In this document: one piece after another, positions 1 to 8,703 of the stretch
How positions within the stretch are numbered: the first letter of the stretch is position 1
Layout: each line of letters begins with the position of its first letter
DNA from: Actinomycetota bacterium
GTDB lineage: Bacteria; Actinomycetota; Actinomycetes; Actinomycetales; Actinomycetaceae
Length of the DNA: 15,047 nucleotides
Direction of reading: 5' to 3'
Assembly: GCA_019425105.1 (NCBI GenBank)
Contig: JAHYYD010000019.1
Span: 1-15,047, forward strand
Notes under the pieces: generated by a model
What the model saw: only the letters and a program-made list of their open reading frames with translations
Databases searched by the model: none
What the model was told of the DNA's origin: nothing
Program-made: the position numbers and the translations under genes

Positions 1-648
1 GGCACGGACGACGGCCGCATCGGCACCTCCTACGACCGCGTGGAAGCGGCCCTCGAGGCAGCCCTTGCGGCCGTGGACGGGGACGGCAGCGGCGTCATCG
101 TTCTCACCGACCTCGGCTCGGCCACGATGACCGTCGAATCCGTCATCGACATGAGTGATGAGCCCGAACGCATCCGCTTCGTCGACACCTGCCTCGTCGA
201 AGGAGCCGTCGCGTCCTCCGTGCGCGCGCAGCTCGGCGAAGACCTCGACCAGGTCGCCGATGTCGCAGCTGCCCTGGCCCCCCGCGTGGACGACGTACCC
301 GCCCAGGAGGCACCCAGCCCCGCTCCCGCGAAGCACAGCGGGGGAGCGGGAGGGGCCCCGGCCTCGTCGACGTGGGCGCAAGGGGATGCGGTCGTCGCGG
401 ATCCCGTCGGCCTGCACGCACGCCCGGCCGCCGCCTTCGTGCGCCTGGCGGGCACCTTCGACGCCGAAGTTACCGTGAACGGGGCGGACGGCGGTTCGGT
501 CCTCGAGCTCATGGCGCTCGGCATCACCCAAGGTCAGAGCGTCCACATCGAAGCCAATGGGGCCGATGCCACAGCCGCGGTGGCAGCGCTGACCGATATG
601 CTTGAAAGCGCAACACCGCAAACGCCAGAATCAAAGGAGACAACGTGA
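1..648 (+). CDS. dhaM: DhaM: dihydroxyacetone kinase phosphotransferase subunit with fused HPr domain (5' end missing)
   Basis: This cytoplasmic phosphocarrier passes PEP-derived phosphate, via PTS enzyme I, to the DhaL-bound ADP that phosphorylates dihydroxyacetone on DhaK. The frame is open from base 1 and 215 codons are visible. The first ~90 residues match the end of an EIIA-mannose-type domain (start GTDDGRIGTS, then VLTDLGSA). That domain's phospho-histidine would lie upstream of the window. An Ala/Pro/Gly-rich linker (about residues 95-125) leads to an HPr domain with the active-site stretch GLHARPAAAF, His at visible residue 139 (bases 415-417). GGSVLELMALG follows, aligning with the HPr Ser46 region. 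Two-domain EIIA-HPr DhaM proteins are usual in Gram-positive bacteria. dhaK and dhaL would be expected upstream but cannot be seen. The stop overlaps the ndk start by 4 bp, suggesting coupled translation. Confidence 0.88.
   Translation, partial: GTDDGRIGTSYDRVEAALEAALAAVDGDGSGVIVLTDLGSATMTVESVIDMSDEPERIRFVDTCLVEGAVASSVRAQLGEDLDQVADVAAALAPRVDDVPAQEAPSPAPAKHSGGAGGAPASSTWAQGDAVVADPVGLHARPAAAFVRLAGTFDAEVTVNGADGGSVLELMALGITQGQSVHIEANGADATAAVAALTDMLESATPQTPESKETT
633..640 (+). promoter_or_regulatory. Shine-Dalgarno of ndk
   Basis: AAAGGAGA lies inside the last codons of dhaM, 4 nt before the GTG at 645. It supports the GTG start and the 4-bp gene overlap. Confidence 0.7.
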
Positions 649-1115
649 GCGCTAAGAGTGTTCTGCTGGAGCCCCAGCACCTTCTCGACCCCACCCTCGA
701 GCACACCCTCATCGTCGTCAAGCCCGACGGCTACGCCCGCGGTCTGACCGGTGAGATCCTGCGCCGCATCGAGGCCAAGGGCTACACGATCAAGGGCCTC
801 AAGCTCATGGTCGCCTCCCGCGAACTGCTTGCCGAGCACTACGCCGACCACAAGGACAAGCCCTTCTTCGAGGGCCTCCTGGAGTTCATGAACTCGGGCC
901 CGGTCGTCGCCATGATCGTCGAAGGCCAGCGCGTCGTCGAGGGCATGCGCGTCCTCATGGGCTCGACCGACCCGACGACGGCCCCCGCGGGCACGATCCG
1001 TGGCGACCTGGGTCGCGCGTGGAACAGCCCCCACATGGAGAACCTGATCCACGGATCGGACTCTGTGGACAACGCAACGCGCGAAATCTCCCTGTGGTTC
1101 CCGGAGATTTACTGA
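645..1115 (+). CDS. ndk: Nucleoside diphosphate kinase
   Basis: Ndk transfers the gamma phosphate of ATP to NDPs and dNDPs through a phospho-histidine and so balances nucleotide pools. The product is 156 aa. VVKPDGYARGLTGEI (about residues 24-38) is the family's N-terminal signature. IRGDLGRAWNSPHMENLIHGSDS (split here as IRGDLGRAWN and NLIHGSDS) holds the catalytic His136. SLWFPEIY is the usual C-terminus. The protein is slightly longer than the typical 135-150 aa because of a ~18-residue N-terminal extension before HTLIVVKPDG. The start is GTG at 645, in a GTGA overlap with the dhaM stop, preceded by a good Shine-Dalgarno AAAGGAGA (633-640). The overlap suggests co-transcription with dhaM. 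The function call is near certain; the physiological link to dihydroxyacetone metabolism is not established. Confidence 0.96.
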   Translation: MSAKSVLLEPQHLLDPTLEHTLIVVKPDGYARGLTGEILRRIEAKGYTIKGLKLMVASRELLAEHYADHKDKPFFEGLLEFMNSGPVVAMIVEGQRVVEGMRVLMGSTDPTTAPAGTIRGDLGRAWNSPHMENLIHGSDSVDNATREISLWFPEIY

Positions 1116-1123
1116 GTCACGGC

Positions 1124-1129
1124 TAACCT
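1124..1129 (+). promoter_or_regulatory. Candidate -10 element for a leaderless smc transcript
   Basis: TAACCT fits TANNNT and ends 6 nt before the GTG start of smc at 1136, so transcription would begin at or next to the start codon. No Shine-Dalgarno is visible in the 20 bp between ndk and smc. No recognisable -35 is seen about 17 bp upstream. This is inference from spacing. Confidence 0.4.
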
Positions 1130-1135
1130 GCAAGG

Positions 1136-4100
1136 GTGTACCTCAAGAACCTGACGCTGCGGGGCTTTAAGTCCTTCGCCAGTGCGACCACGCTCGCCCT
1201 CCAACCGGGCATTACGTGCGTCGTGGGCCCCAACGGGTCGGGTAAATCGAACGTCGTCGACGCGCTCGCCTGGGTCATGGGCGAGCAGGGTGCCCGCGCG
1301 CTGCGCGGAGGGCAAATGGCGGACGTGATTTTCGCGGGGACATCTGGGCGCGCGGCGTTGGGGCGCGCCCAGGTGGACCTGACGATTGACAACACCGACG
1401 GGTTGCTCGACATCGAGTATTCCGAGGTGACGATCAGCCGTACCCTGTTTCGCGGGGGCGGCTCCGAATACTCCATTAACGGGACTCCGGCGAGGCTGCT
1501 GGATGTCCAAGAGCTCCTGTCTGACACGGGCATGGGCCGTCAGATGCACGTCATCGTGGGCCAGGGGCAGCTCGACGCGATTCTGTCCTCGACGCCCGAG
1601 GAGCGTCGCGGCTTCATCGAAGAGGCCGCGGGAGTCCTCAAGCATCGTCGGCGTAAGGAGCGCGCGCTCAAGAAACTGGCCGACATGGACGCGAACCTCG
1701 TGCGCGTCCTGGACCTGACGAACGAGATTCACCGCCAGCTGGGGCCCCTGGCCCGCCAGGCGCGGGTTGCTCGTCGCGCGTCCCTCATCCAGGCGCGCGT
1801 GCGCGACGCGAAGGCCCGCCTGCTCGCTGACGACCTGGCATCCGCCCTGTCGAAGCTGTCCGTGCTTGAGGCGTCGGACGAGTCGGCCGCGACGCGCCGC
1901 GCGTCGCTCGAGGAGCAGATAAGCGCCGCGCGCGCTGAGCTTGCGCGTCTGGAGGACGCTGAGCGCGCGTCCTCGCCGGCGCTCGAGCAGGCTTCCTCCG
2001 ACTGGCAGTCGCTCACCACGATCACCGAGCGCCTGCGCGGCACGCTCATGGCCGCGACCCAGAAGGTGTCACTGCGTGTGACGCCCGAGCTGCCCCCGGG
2101 CGGCGAGGATCCCGACGTTCTCGACGAGCGCGCCCGCGTCGCCGGTGCCGAGGATGCTGCGCTGGTCGGCCAGGTCGAGGATGCACGCTCTGCGCTGACG
2201 TCCGCGACTCGTGCGCGAGAGGCCGCGGAGGACGCCGACGATTCCGCGTCCCGCGAGCTGGCCCGGGTCAACCGCGTCATCGCCGACCACCGCGAGAAGG
2301 TTGCACGCCTGACGGGCGACGCCTCCACGGCGGCCTCTCGCCTGGAGGCCGCGATCGCCGAGGCCGACCGCGCGTGGGGCGCCTACCGCGCGGCCCAGGA
2401 GCGCGCCGAGGCCGCCGAGAAGGCCGTGCCCGCGTCGTTCGTGGGCTCCGTTGGTGCGGATGCTTCTGTCGCTGAGGGCTCCTCGTCCGAGGAAGAAGCC
2501 GGCGGGGGAGCAGCCCGCGCACACGCCGAGGCATCCGCCCGCCGCGACACCGCGCGCGCCCGCGTGGACGAGCTGCTCGGCGTCGAACGCGAGGCCCGCG
2601 CCGACCGCGCCCGCTGGGAAGCTCGCCGCGACGCACTCGAGCAGCTGCTCGCCCCCGAGGACGGCACCGCCGAGCTGCTGGGACGACCCGGAGTGCTCGG
2701 CCAGGTCGCGCCCCTCCTGCAAGTCACCCCCGGTTTCGAGGACGCCGTCGCCGCCGCGCTCGCTCCCTTCGCCGACGCCGTGGTCGTCGACTCCCTGGCC
2801 CGAGGCCTGGGCGAGCTGGACGCGGCCCGCGCGGCCGGTCGCTCGCTGCGGCTCGTCGTTGCGTCGGGTTCTTCTGCTGATCTTTCTGGCGATTCCGATG
2901 ACGGGATCGGTGCTGCGCGCGCCGATCTGCCCGAGGGGGCGACGTGGCTGTCCGACGTCGTCGCCTGCGAGGGGGCCGCCGCGCCGCTGGCATCCCTGCT
3001 GGACGGGGTCGTCTCGTGCTCCCTTGAGACCGCCGCTGACGTGCTGGACATGCCCGGTGTGCGCGCCGTCGTCACGTCGGGTGGCGACGTGCTGCGCTCT
3101 TGGTCGGTGGAGGGTGGCCGCCAGGCCTCCTCCGTGCTCTCCGTGCGCGCCGACTACGAGGAGGCTTGCGCGCAGGCCGAGGCCGCCCAGGCCCGCATGG
3201 CCGAGGTCTCCGAGCAGCTCAGCGAGGCAAACGCCGACCTGGACCACTGTATTCGCGAGGCAAACGACGCCCTGAAGGCCCTGCGCGAGGAAGACGCGCA
3301 GCGCGCCAAGGAAGCCCAGGAACTGGCCCGCGCCCAGTCGGCCGCGCAGGCCGCCCGAGCCGAGGCCGAGCGCGCCCACGACGTGGCCCGCCGCGCAGAC
3401 GAACAGGTCACCTGGGCCCGCGAGCAGGATGTGGCCGCACGTGCGCGCCTCGACGGGGCGGACACCGTCGGCCCGCCCGAATCCCTTGAAGACGCCCAGG
3501 CCCGCGCTGACGCCGCCTCCTGCGCCGCGCGCGAGGCCCGCGAGGCCGAAAACGAGGCGCGCCTGAGCCTGCGTGCCCTCGAAGAACAATCGCGGCGCGC
3601 CGCCTCACGCGCCCGCTCCCTGCGCCAGGCCGCCGCCGCCGAGCGCAAGGAGCGCACCCGCTACGCCCGGCGCGAGGCCGCGCGACGAACGGAGCTGGCC
3701 ACGGCCTCGGACGTGGAGGCAGCCGCCCGCGTGGCCCTCGAGGCAGCCGAGCGTGCCCTGTCCCGGGCCGCAGCCGAACGCGACCGCCTGAGTGAACGGC
3801 GCTCCCAGGTCTCCCAGGAGGTCTCGGACGCCCGCCGCGCCCTGGACCGACTGAGCGCGGAGCTGTCGGAGGCCACGGCCTCGGCCCACCAGGGGCAGAT
3901 CGCGGCGGAGCAGACCCGTCTGCGCGTCGAGGACCTGCAGAGGCGAGCCCTTGAGGAGCTGTCTCTCGAACCCGAGCAGCTGCTCGCCGAGTTTGGCCCG
4001 GAGACGCTGGTGCCGATGCTGCCGCTCGACCCCGATCAGGTCGAGAAGGCCGCGGCCGCCGAGCCGAGCGCGTACGTGCGCGCCGAGCAGGAACGGGCGC

Positions 4101-4723
4101 TCGCCAAGGCACAGAAGGACCTTGAGAAGCTGGGACGCGTGAATCCGCTGGCGCTCGAGGAGCACGAGGCGCTGGCTTCGCGGCACAAGTTCCTGGTGGA
4201 TCAGGTGCAGGACCTCAAAGCTTCGAAGGCGGACCTGCTGCGCATCGTGCAGGACGTGGATCGCCTGGTTCAGGAGGCCTTCGCGTCGGCGTTCGCCGAG
4301 ACGCGCGAGCAGTTCGAGCACGTGTTCGGCGTGCTGTTCCCGGGCGGGGTGGGCGACCTGGTGCTTACCGATCCGGACGACATGCTGACGACCGGCATCG
4401 AGATCGAGGCTCGGCCCGCGGGCAAGAAGGTGAAGCGCCTGTCGCTGCTGTCGGGTGGCGAGCGGTCCCTGGCCGCGATCGCGTTCCTGGTCGCGATCTT
4501 CAAGGCGCGCCCGTCCCCGTTCTACGTGATGGACGAGGTCGAGGCCGCCCTGGACGACATGAACCTGACGCGCCTGCTGGCGATTTTCAAGGAGCTGCAG
4601 GAGACCTCGCAGCTGATCGTGATCACGCATCAGAAGCGCACGATGGAGATCGCGGACGCCCTCTACGGCGTCACGATGCGCGATGGCATCACGACGGTGG
4701 TCTCCCAGCGCCTCGCGGACTAA
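1136..4723 (+). CDS. smc: Chromosome segregation/condensation ATPase SMC
   Basis: SMC dimers, with ScpA and ScpB, extrude and align DNA to organise and segregate the chromosome. The product is 1195 aa, full length for bacterial SMC. The N-terminus MYLKNLTLRGFKSFA is the family start. Walker A is GPNGSGKSN (31-39). A long Ala/Glu/Arg-rich coiled coil follows, then a hinge at about 515-660, then the returning coil. The C-terminal head carries the ABC signature LSGGE (about 1105-1109), Walker B FYVMDE (1129-1134) and the D-loop EAALDD. The hinge holds a Ser/Asp/Gly-rich insertion (about 580-593). The start is GTG at 1136, fixed by homology and just after a possible leaderless -10. It lies 20 bp after ndk. 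In many actinobacteria ftsY follows smc, but here an AT-rich defence pair begins 64 bp downstream. The last 186 bp are repeated at 9181-9366, so the present smc terminus may have been exchanged during insertion. The head motifs are intact and the gene looks functional. Confidence 0.97.
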   Translation: MYLKNLTLRGFKSFASATTLALQPGITCVVGPNGSGKSNVVDALAWVMGEQGARALRGGQMADVIFAGTSGRAALGRAQVDLTIDNTDGLLDIEYSEVTISRTLFRGGGSEYSINGTPARLLDVQELLSDTGMGRQMHVIVGQGQLDAILSSTPEERRGFIEEAAGVLKHRRRKERALKKLADMDANLVRVLDLTNEIHRQLGPLARQARVARRASLIQARVRDAKARLLADDLASALSKLSVLEASDESAATRRASLEEQISAARAELARLEDAERASSPALEQASSDWQSLTTITERLRGTLMAATQKVSLRVTPELPPGGEDPDVLDERARVAGAEDAALVGQVEDARSALTSATRAREAAEDADDSASRELARVNRVIADHREKVARLTGDASTAASRLEAAIAEADRAWGAYRAAQERAEAAEKAVPASFVGSVGADASVAEGSSSEEEAGGGAARAHAEASARRDTARARVDELLGVEREARADRARWEARRDALEQLLAPEDGTAELLGRPGVLGQVAPLLQVTPGFEDAVAAALAPFADAVVVDSLARGLGELDAARAAGRSLRLVVASGSSADLSGDSDDGIGAARADLPEGATWLSDVVACEGAAAPLASLLDGVVSCSLETAADVLDMPGVRAVVTSGGDVLRSWSVEGGRQASSVLSVRADYEEACAQAEAAQARMAEVSEQLSEANADLDHCIREANDALKALREEDAQRAKEAQELARAQSAAQAARAEAERAHDVARRADEQVTWAREQDVAARARLDGADTVGPPESLEDAQARADAASCAAREAREAENEARLSLRALEEQSRRAASRARSLRQAAAAERKERTRYARREAARRTELATASDVEAAARVALEAAERALSRAAAERDRLSERRSQVSQEVSDARRALDRLSAELSEATASAHQGQIAAEQTRLRVEDLQRRALEELSLEPEQLLAEFGPETLVPMLPLDPDQVEKAAAAEPSAYVRAEQERALAKAQKDLEKLGRVNPLALEEHEALASRHKFLVDQVQDLKASKADLLRIVQDVDRLVQEAFASAFAETREQFEHVFGVLFPGGVGDLVLTDPDDMLTTGIEIEARPAGKKVKRLSLLSGGERSLAAIAFLVAIFKARPSPFYVMDEVEAALDDMNLTRLLAIFKELQETSQLIVITHQKRTMEIADALYGVTMRDGITTVVSQRLAD
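4536..4721 (+). repeat. Direct repeat, left copy (3' end of the intact smc)
   Basis: This 186-bp stretch, from within the Walker B/D-loop codons to the last sense codon plus one base of the stop, recurs at 9181-9366 at a constant offset of 4645 bp with 6 mismatches (about 97% identical by my base-by-base comparison). Similarity ends at the smc stop codon (TAA here, TGG in the other copy). Confidence 0.95.
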
Positions 4724-4787
4724 GAAACTTCTGTCAGGGCCCACAAGGAAACGAGCCAGTTATACAGAAGCCACCATCAACAATCGC

Positions 4788-6536
4788 CTAATAAATAGCA
4801 ATGTCGGGCAAGGCCTCTTCAAGTGGCTGAACGTTGTCCTCTCCAAATAGCTCCTTGGCACCAGCGATACGATCCGGCTTGGGATTCTTATAAACGACGA
4901 TAAGATTATTGCGTGCTCGTGAAATGGATACATAGAAAAGGTTGAGGGTGCGTTGTACACGATCTGCTATCCTATCGGAAGCCCCGAAGACTGTTGAAAA
5001 ACTATATTTGTTTTTCCATGTGGAGTCGTCAATGAGTAGAATGACGTTATCGTACTCAGTGCCTTTTGTGCCGTGCTGAGTTGAGAACGGGGTAGCTTGA
5101 TCGAGATAATCGTAGAAATGGAGCAGCTCAGAAAAATGTGTCTCTGTGAGTGCTGCGAGGAACTTTTGTCGATTCTCGATCAGTTTTGAATCATCAAGAT
5201 CGTAATAACTTTCGAAGCGAGCGACTCGATCAATACGTCGACATAATTGAACATCCTCGTCGAAAACGAATCTCAAAATCGCCGAAATTGAGCTCTCTTC
5301 GACATTGTCGGAATTGCAGCGTCGCACAAACTCGTTGAGGATAGAGGTCCAATGTATCATATCCTGAGTGGATGTAACAACATTTCTGTCGCGGATGTAA
5401 CCAGGTGATTCAGATCTAAGGAGCTGAAGTGTACTATAACCATTATGTGAAGCCCAAGCCTTATATAATCGGCTTATGAATGAAAATGTGGATGAGTAGG
5501 TGTCGTCACCCACGCGCAACCTGTCGAAGCCATCTCTTCCGCGATAAGTGTAGGCTTTTTGAAGGTTATTCCAATTTGCAGTTTTTGAAATTGCGGAATG
5601 TGTAAGTTCAAGAACTTTGGTGTCTTCTCCAAGTGACCAATCGAAATGGCTAGCAATAGCATCAAGTGATCTAAGACTAAGGGTTATGTCATTTGTGGTG
5701 TAAAACAGTGAGCATATGCTCCGCTGAGGTAGATCTGTTCGTTGTACTTGTTGTTCTACACGTGTCGCTAAGTTGCTCTTAGCTCGCACTTTATTAATAA
5801 GCCTAACAATATTGGGGGTAGAACGATAGTTATCTTCTTTAGTGATCGTGATTGCGTCGAGTCTTTGAGGGTCAACGTAGCCGGCACCGGAGTCATAGAT
5901 GCTCTGCATCGAATCACCGAATAGTCCGACCCTGAAATCAATTTTGCCGAAGGCTGTTTGCGAGTCCGCCTCAATGAGTAGTGAAAGTGTCTCAATGACA
6001 ATGTCTTGTGTATCTTGATATTCGTCCAAAAGGAGAACAGGATACTGGCACTTAATTAGATGGCGTAGGGTCGAGTATTCTTCGATCATGTGGAACGCTA
6101 GTTCGAGGACGTCATCGTGGGAAATTTCGCCCTTTGAAAGGTCTGCATAGTGATCCACGTATTCGATATTGATCGAGTCGAGATTTAGGTTTGGAATGTA
6201 TCTTTTGTTAGATGGACCGAGTCTGTCATTGAAAATACATAATGCTCGACGTAATTCGTTTTGGAAACTACTAATAACTTGCCACAAGAAACTGTGAATA
6301 GTTGAGACATGAACGGCATTGAAATTTGCCCCAAGGCGTTCTCTAATTTCGTTGGCAGCAACGTTGGTGAATGTGATACATGCAATCTTCTGGCTCGTAG
6401 GATCAATGATGCCATCAGGTGCCATGAGTATCTGATGTAATGTTCTAATAAGAGTAGTTGTCTTTCCTGAACCTGGGCCCGCTTCGAAAATGAAGTTGGA
6501 ACCATCTTGGATTGTTTTGAAAATGTTATCGTTCAT
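4788..6536 (-). CDS. gajB: UvrD/Rep-like SF1 helicase, Gabija protein GajB
   Basis: In Gabija systems GajB is a superfamily 1A helicase-like protein that joins the GajA tetramer and activates defence upon phage DNA or nucleotide changes. The 582-aa product has a complete SF1 motif set: Walker A AGPGSGKT (19-26), motif Ia ITFTNVAANEI (54-64), Walker B/motif II DEYQDT (171-176), motif III GDSMQSIY (207-214), motif IV NYRST (236-240), motif V HGTKGTEYD (488-496) and motif VI LFYVSISRA (533-541). It is somewhat longer than the best-studied GajB (about 494 aa). The ATG at 6536 lies 4 bp after the stop of the upstream nuclease gene, so the two are surely one operon. It ends 64 bp from smc, convergent with it. 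The gene is AT-rich and foreign in composition. The helicase call is firm; the Gabija call rests on the partner. An unrelated UvrD helicase is unlikely in this context. Confidence 0.9.
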   Translation of the reverse strand: MNDNIFKTIQDGSNFIFEAGPGSGKTTTLIRTLHQILMAPDGIIDPTSQKIACITFTNVAANEIRERLGANFNAVHVSTIHSFLWQVISSFQNELRRALCIFNDRLGPSNKRYIPNLNLDSINIEYVDHYADLSKGEISHDDVLELAFHMIEEYSTLRHLIKCQYPVLLLDEYQDTQDIVIETLSLLIEADSQTAFGKIDFRVGLFGDSMQSIYDSGAGYVDPQRLDAITITKEDNYRSTPNIVRLINKVRAKSNLATRVEQQVQRTDLPQRSICSLFYTTNDITLSLRSLDAIASHFDWSLGEDTKVLELTHSAISKTANWNNLQKAYTYRGRDGFDRLRVGDDTYSSTFSFISRLYKAWASHNGYSTLQLLRSESPGYIRDRNVVTSTQDMIHWTSILNEFVRRCNSDNVEESSISAILRFVFDEDVQLCRRIDRVARFESYYDLDDSKLIENRQKFLAALTETHFSELLHFYDYLDQATPFSTQHGTKGTEYDNVILLIDDSTWKNKYSFSTVFGASDRIADRVQRTLNLFYVSISRARNNLIVVYKNPKPDRIAGAKELFGEDNVQPLEEALPDIAIY

Positions 6537-6540
6537 AATA

Positions 6541-8703
6541 CTAATCTTCTTGATGGAAGGTGCGAGTTGCGCTTTCTGTCGAATCAGTGGTCATTTGCTC
6601 GAGCCACTGGAGTCCTTCTGAAATGTAATGGGGAATATAAAGGTCTTCGAACTGTACGCAGTCGATCGCAAAAGTGGTCTTTTCGAAAGCTCGGGCGTTG
6701 GTTGTTGTGTATGCTTTCTTTGCGAAAGCGTCAGCGCTGATTTGCTTGTCAAATAATTTGTTAATGTGAGGTTCTTCGAATTGGTGCCGGTCTTCAGATT
6801 CTTGAACGTAGCCCGATTCGGTATCTCTGCTGGATTGCGCTTTTCTTGGCTTTTGCTTTGGTGATACTAGATCTGTAAATAGGTGTGCGTTGGCATAAAT
6901 TATTGCATCTTCCAGTGAACGGGGAAATAACACTGTCCCGTCGCTACATTTGTAGCCGTCGTCGATTGATTGATAACAAATGCGAATCGAGTCTTCAACT
7001 TGTTTATCGGATGACTTTAATTGGAGGAGGCGTTTGATCGTAGGTTTTTCGTTCTCATGTACTGGATTGCTAAAGTAGTGGTTTAGTGTCGGGTTTGAAG
7101 AAAATAGGTCGTCATCAAGCTTCGGCGGAGCCTTCTTTTGGGATGTTTTATTGGTTTCTTCGTTCGTTGTCAGTTGAACTGAATCTATGTCGGTGATAAT
7201 GATTGTTGGTATTTCGATGTATTTCAGCAGTGGGATAAAATGCTGAGCGTATGTTCCGCCGACTTCGATGACAGTATAATGTGTGCTAGATAGGGTATTT
7301 GTTGATCTTGTAATTGCTTTTGGTAAGAGTATTCGCTCGGCAGCTCCTTCGATGAGAATGGCACAATCTGCAAAGAATAGGTCCGACACTCTCAAGTGGA
7401 GATAGTTCGAAATGATTCGATGTGCTTTTCTGTTGTCGTGTTTGAGTTTGGCAGCCCACTCGGATATATTTTTACATACGATTTTACCGGCTTCTCGTTT
7501 TAAGTAACGCAATTTTTCTAGTTTTCGTTCGCTGAGTATATGCGACGAGTGTGTTGTAATAAGGAGTTGCGTGTCGTCATTCAATAGGTTTGTTACGAGC
7601 CGAATGAATACCTCTTGCATCTGTGGATGGAGGTGTGCCTCCGGTTCTTCAATGAGGAGCATGTTGATTGGGGATCTGTATTGTTTATTGGTTCTGCGCT
7701 CCTTGAATGCGAGGATTTGCAAAATAGTGTAGGTGAGTCGTGAGTAGCCCAGTCCGTTATGGGATTCAGGGTAGGTTTGGAGAGTTGAGTTATCTTTGAA
7801 TTTGACGCGTGTGGTCGCGTTTATTAGTCTTGATGTCTTCAATTCAGAGGCAACTGTCAGACTTAGCGCTCCTCCGTGCGTATCCTTCGTGAAGGAGTGT
7901 ATTTCTTGAATTGCTCGTTTAAAGAATGTGTTATATGCGTCTGTAAGCGTGTATTGCATTTGTTCAACATTGCTATCAAGGTTCGCTCTGAGTTTGTCGT
8001 CTGTTGCAACTTCTTTATAGAAGTCTTCGAAAGCGGTGGAGAGGTAATGTCCTCCATCTGTCGATGTGTCATCCAGATTTATTTGCGCGTAGATGAATTC
8101 GGTATTTATTATTCTTTGAACGTCTTCCCGCTTGAGCTCGTTGGCTGCATTCGTAGGGCCAGTTTGGTGTTCTTTCAAGACGGATTTTGCCCGGTATGTG
8201 ACCTTATATTCTCCGGCTTTTTCGATGAGTGCTAGTAATTTGTCTTGATCTATGTTTGTTTCGTCTGTACTGGCTGCGAGGAGTTTTCGCCATAGAATTT
8301 TTGCGTCCTGCGGTGCGTATTTGCACTCAACTTCGAGGTTTTTGCATTCGGTGTCTAGGCTTGTGAAATATGGTGCAATAACCGCAGTATCTGCTTCTTC
8401 TTCTTTGGACATGTCGTAACCGATTAACAGGTTAAGTGTTATGCATGGAAGGTATTTTTCTGCTTCGTCTTCGGTCTTTTTGTCTTTTAGAGCCTTAGAC
8501 AATGTGTTGCGCTGCTGTGCTGCGAAGTCTGTTGTGTGCAGCCTGTTTCTCGCGTTTTGTCCGATAAACTTGTCGATAACCTCGACGAGTGAAGTTTTTC
8601 CGGTATTGTTTCTCCCCACGACGACCGTCAGGTCATCTTCAAGGGAAAATGTTGTCTTGGAGTGTGCTCTGTACCCTTCGATTGTTATTTGCTCAAGCTT
8701 CAT
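6541..8703 (-). CDS. gajA: OLD-family ATPase-TOPRIM endonuclease, Gabija protein GajA
   Basis: GajA is an ATP-regulated, sequence-specific DNA nicking endonuclease of the class 2 OLD family that attacks phage DNA together with GajB. The product is 720 aa from the ATG at 8703 (numbering from there). An SMC/RecF-like ATPase comes first: N-terminal MKLEQITIEGYRAH, Walker A GRNNTGKTS (30-38), signature-like NGLGYSRLTY (316-325), Walker B LLIEEPEAHLHP (349-360) and H-loop TTHSSH (383-388). A TOPRIM domain follows, with LIEGAAER (acidic Glu452 and Glu456) and the metal-binding TDIDS (Asp505, Asp507). A charged stretch (about 615-650) precedes the C-terminus. It is longer than the B. cereus GajA (578 aa). 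A GTG at 8736 would add 11 residues, but homology begins at MKLEQ and a weak GGGGT lies before the ATG. gajB follows 4 bp downstream. All key ATPase and TOPRIM residues are present, so it looks active. Confidence 0.9.
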   Translation of the reverse strand: MKLEQITIEGYRAHSKTTFSLEDDLTVVVGRNNTGKTSLVEVIDKFIGQNARNRLHTTDFAAQQRNTLSKALKDKKTEDEAEKYLPCITLNLLIGYDMSKEEEADTAVIAPYFTSLDTECKNLEVECKYAPQDAKILWRKLLAASTDETNIDQDKLLALIEKAGEYKVTYRAKSVLKEHQTGPTNAANELKREDVQRIINTEFIYAQINLDDTSTDGGHYLSTAFEDFYKEVATDDKLRANLDSNVEQMQYTLTDAYNTFFKRAIQEIHSFTKDTHGGALSLTVASELKTSRLINATTRVKFKDNSTLQTYPESHNGLGYSRLTYTILQILAFKERRTNKQYRSPINMLLIEEPEAHLHPQMQEVFIRLVTNLLNDDTQLLITTHSSHILSERKLEKLRYLKREAGKIVCKNISEWAAKLKHDNRKAHRIISNYLHLRVSDLFFADCAILIEGAAERILLPKAITRSTNTLSSTHYTVIEVGGTYAQHFIPLLKYIEIPTIIITDIDSVQLTTNEETNKTSQKKAPPKLDDDLFSSNPTLNHYFSNPVHENEKPTIKRLLQLKSSDKQVEDSIRICYQSIDDGYKCSDGTVLFPRSLEDAIIYANAHLFTDLVSPKQKPRKAQSSRDTESGYVQESEDRHQFEEPHINKLFDKQISADAFAKKAYTTTNARAFEKTTFAIDCVQFEDLYIPHYISEGLQWLEQMTTDSTESATRTFHQED

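Noticed and set aside
318..350. GC-rich imperfect hairpin in dhaM
   Set aside because: It lies in the Pro/Ala/Gly linker codons within an open gene; the stem is interrupted and there is no T-tract.
2069..3589. A 506-codon minus-strand frame inside smc (and others at 3605-4744 and 3408-4112)
   Set aside because: Shadows of the GC-rich smc coiled-coil codons. They lack recognisable domains and smc is intact on the other strand.
4728..4770. Inverted repeat CTTCTGT/ACAGAAG between smc and gajB as a terminator
   Set aside because: Only 7 bp with a 29-nt loop and low GC; no T-run. It is probably chance.
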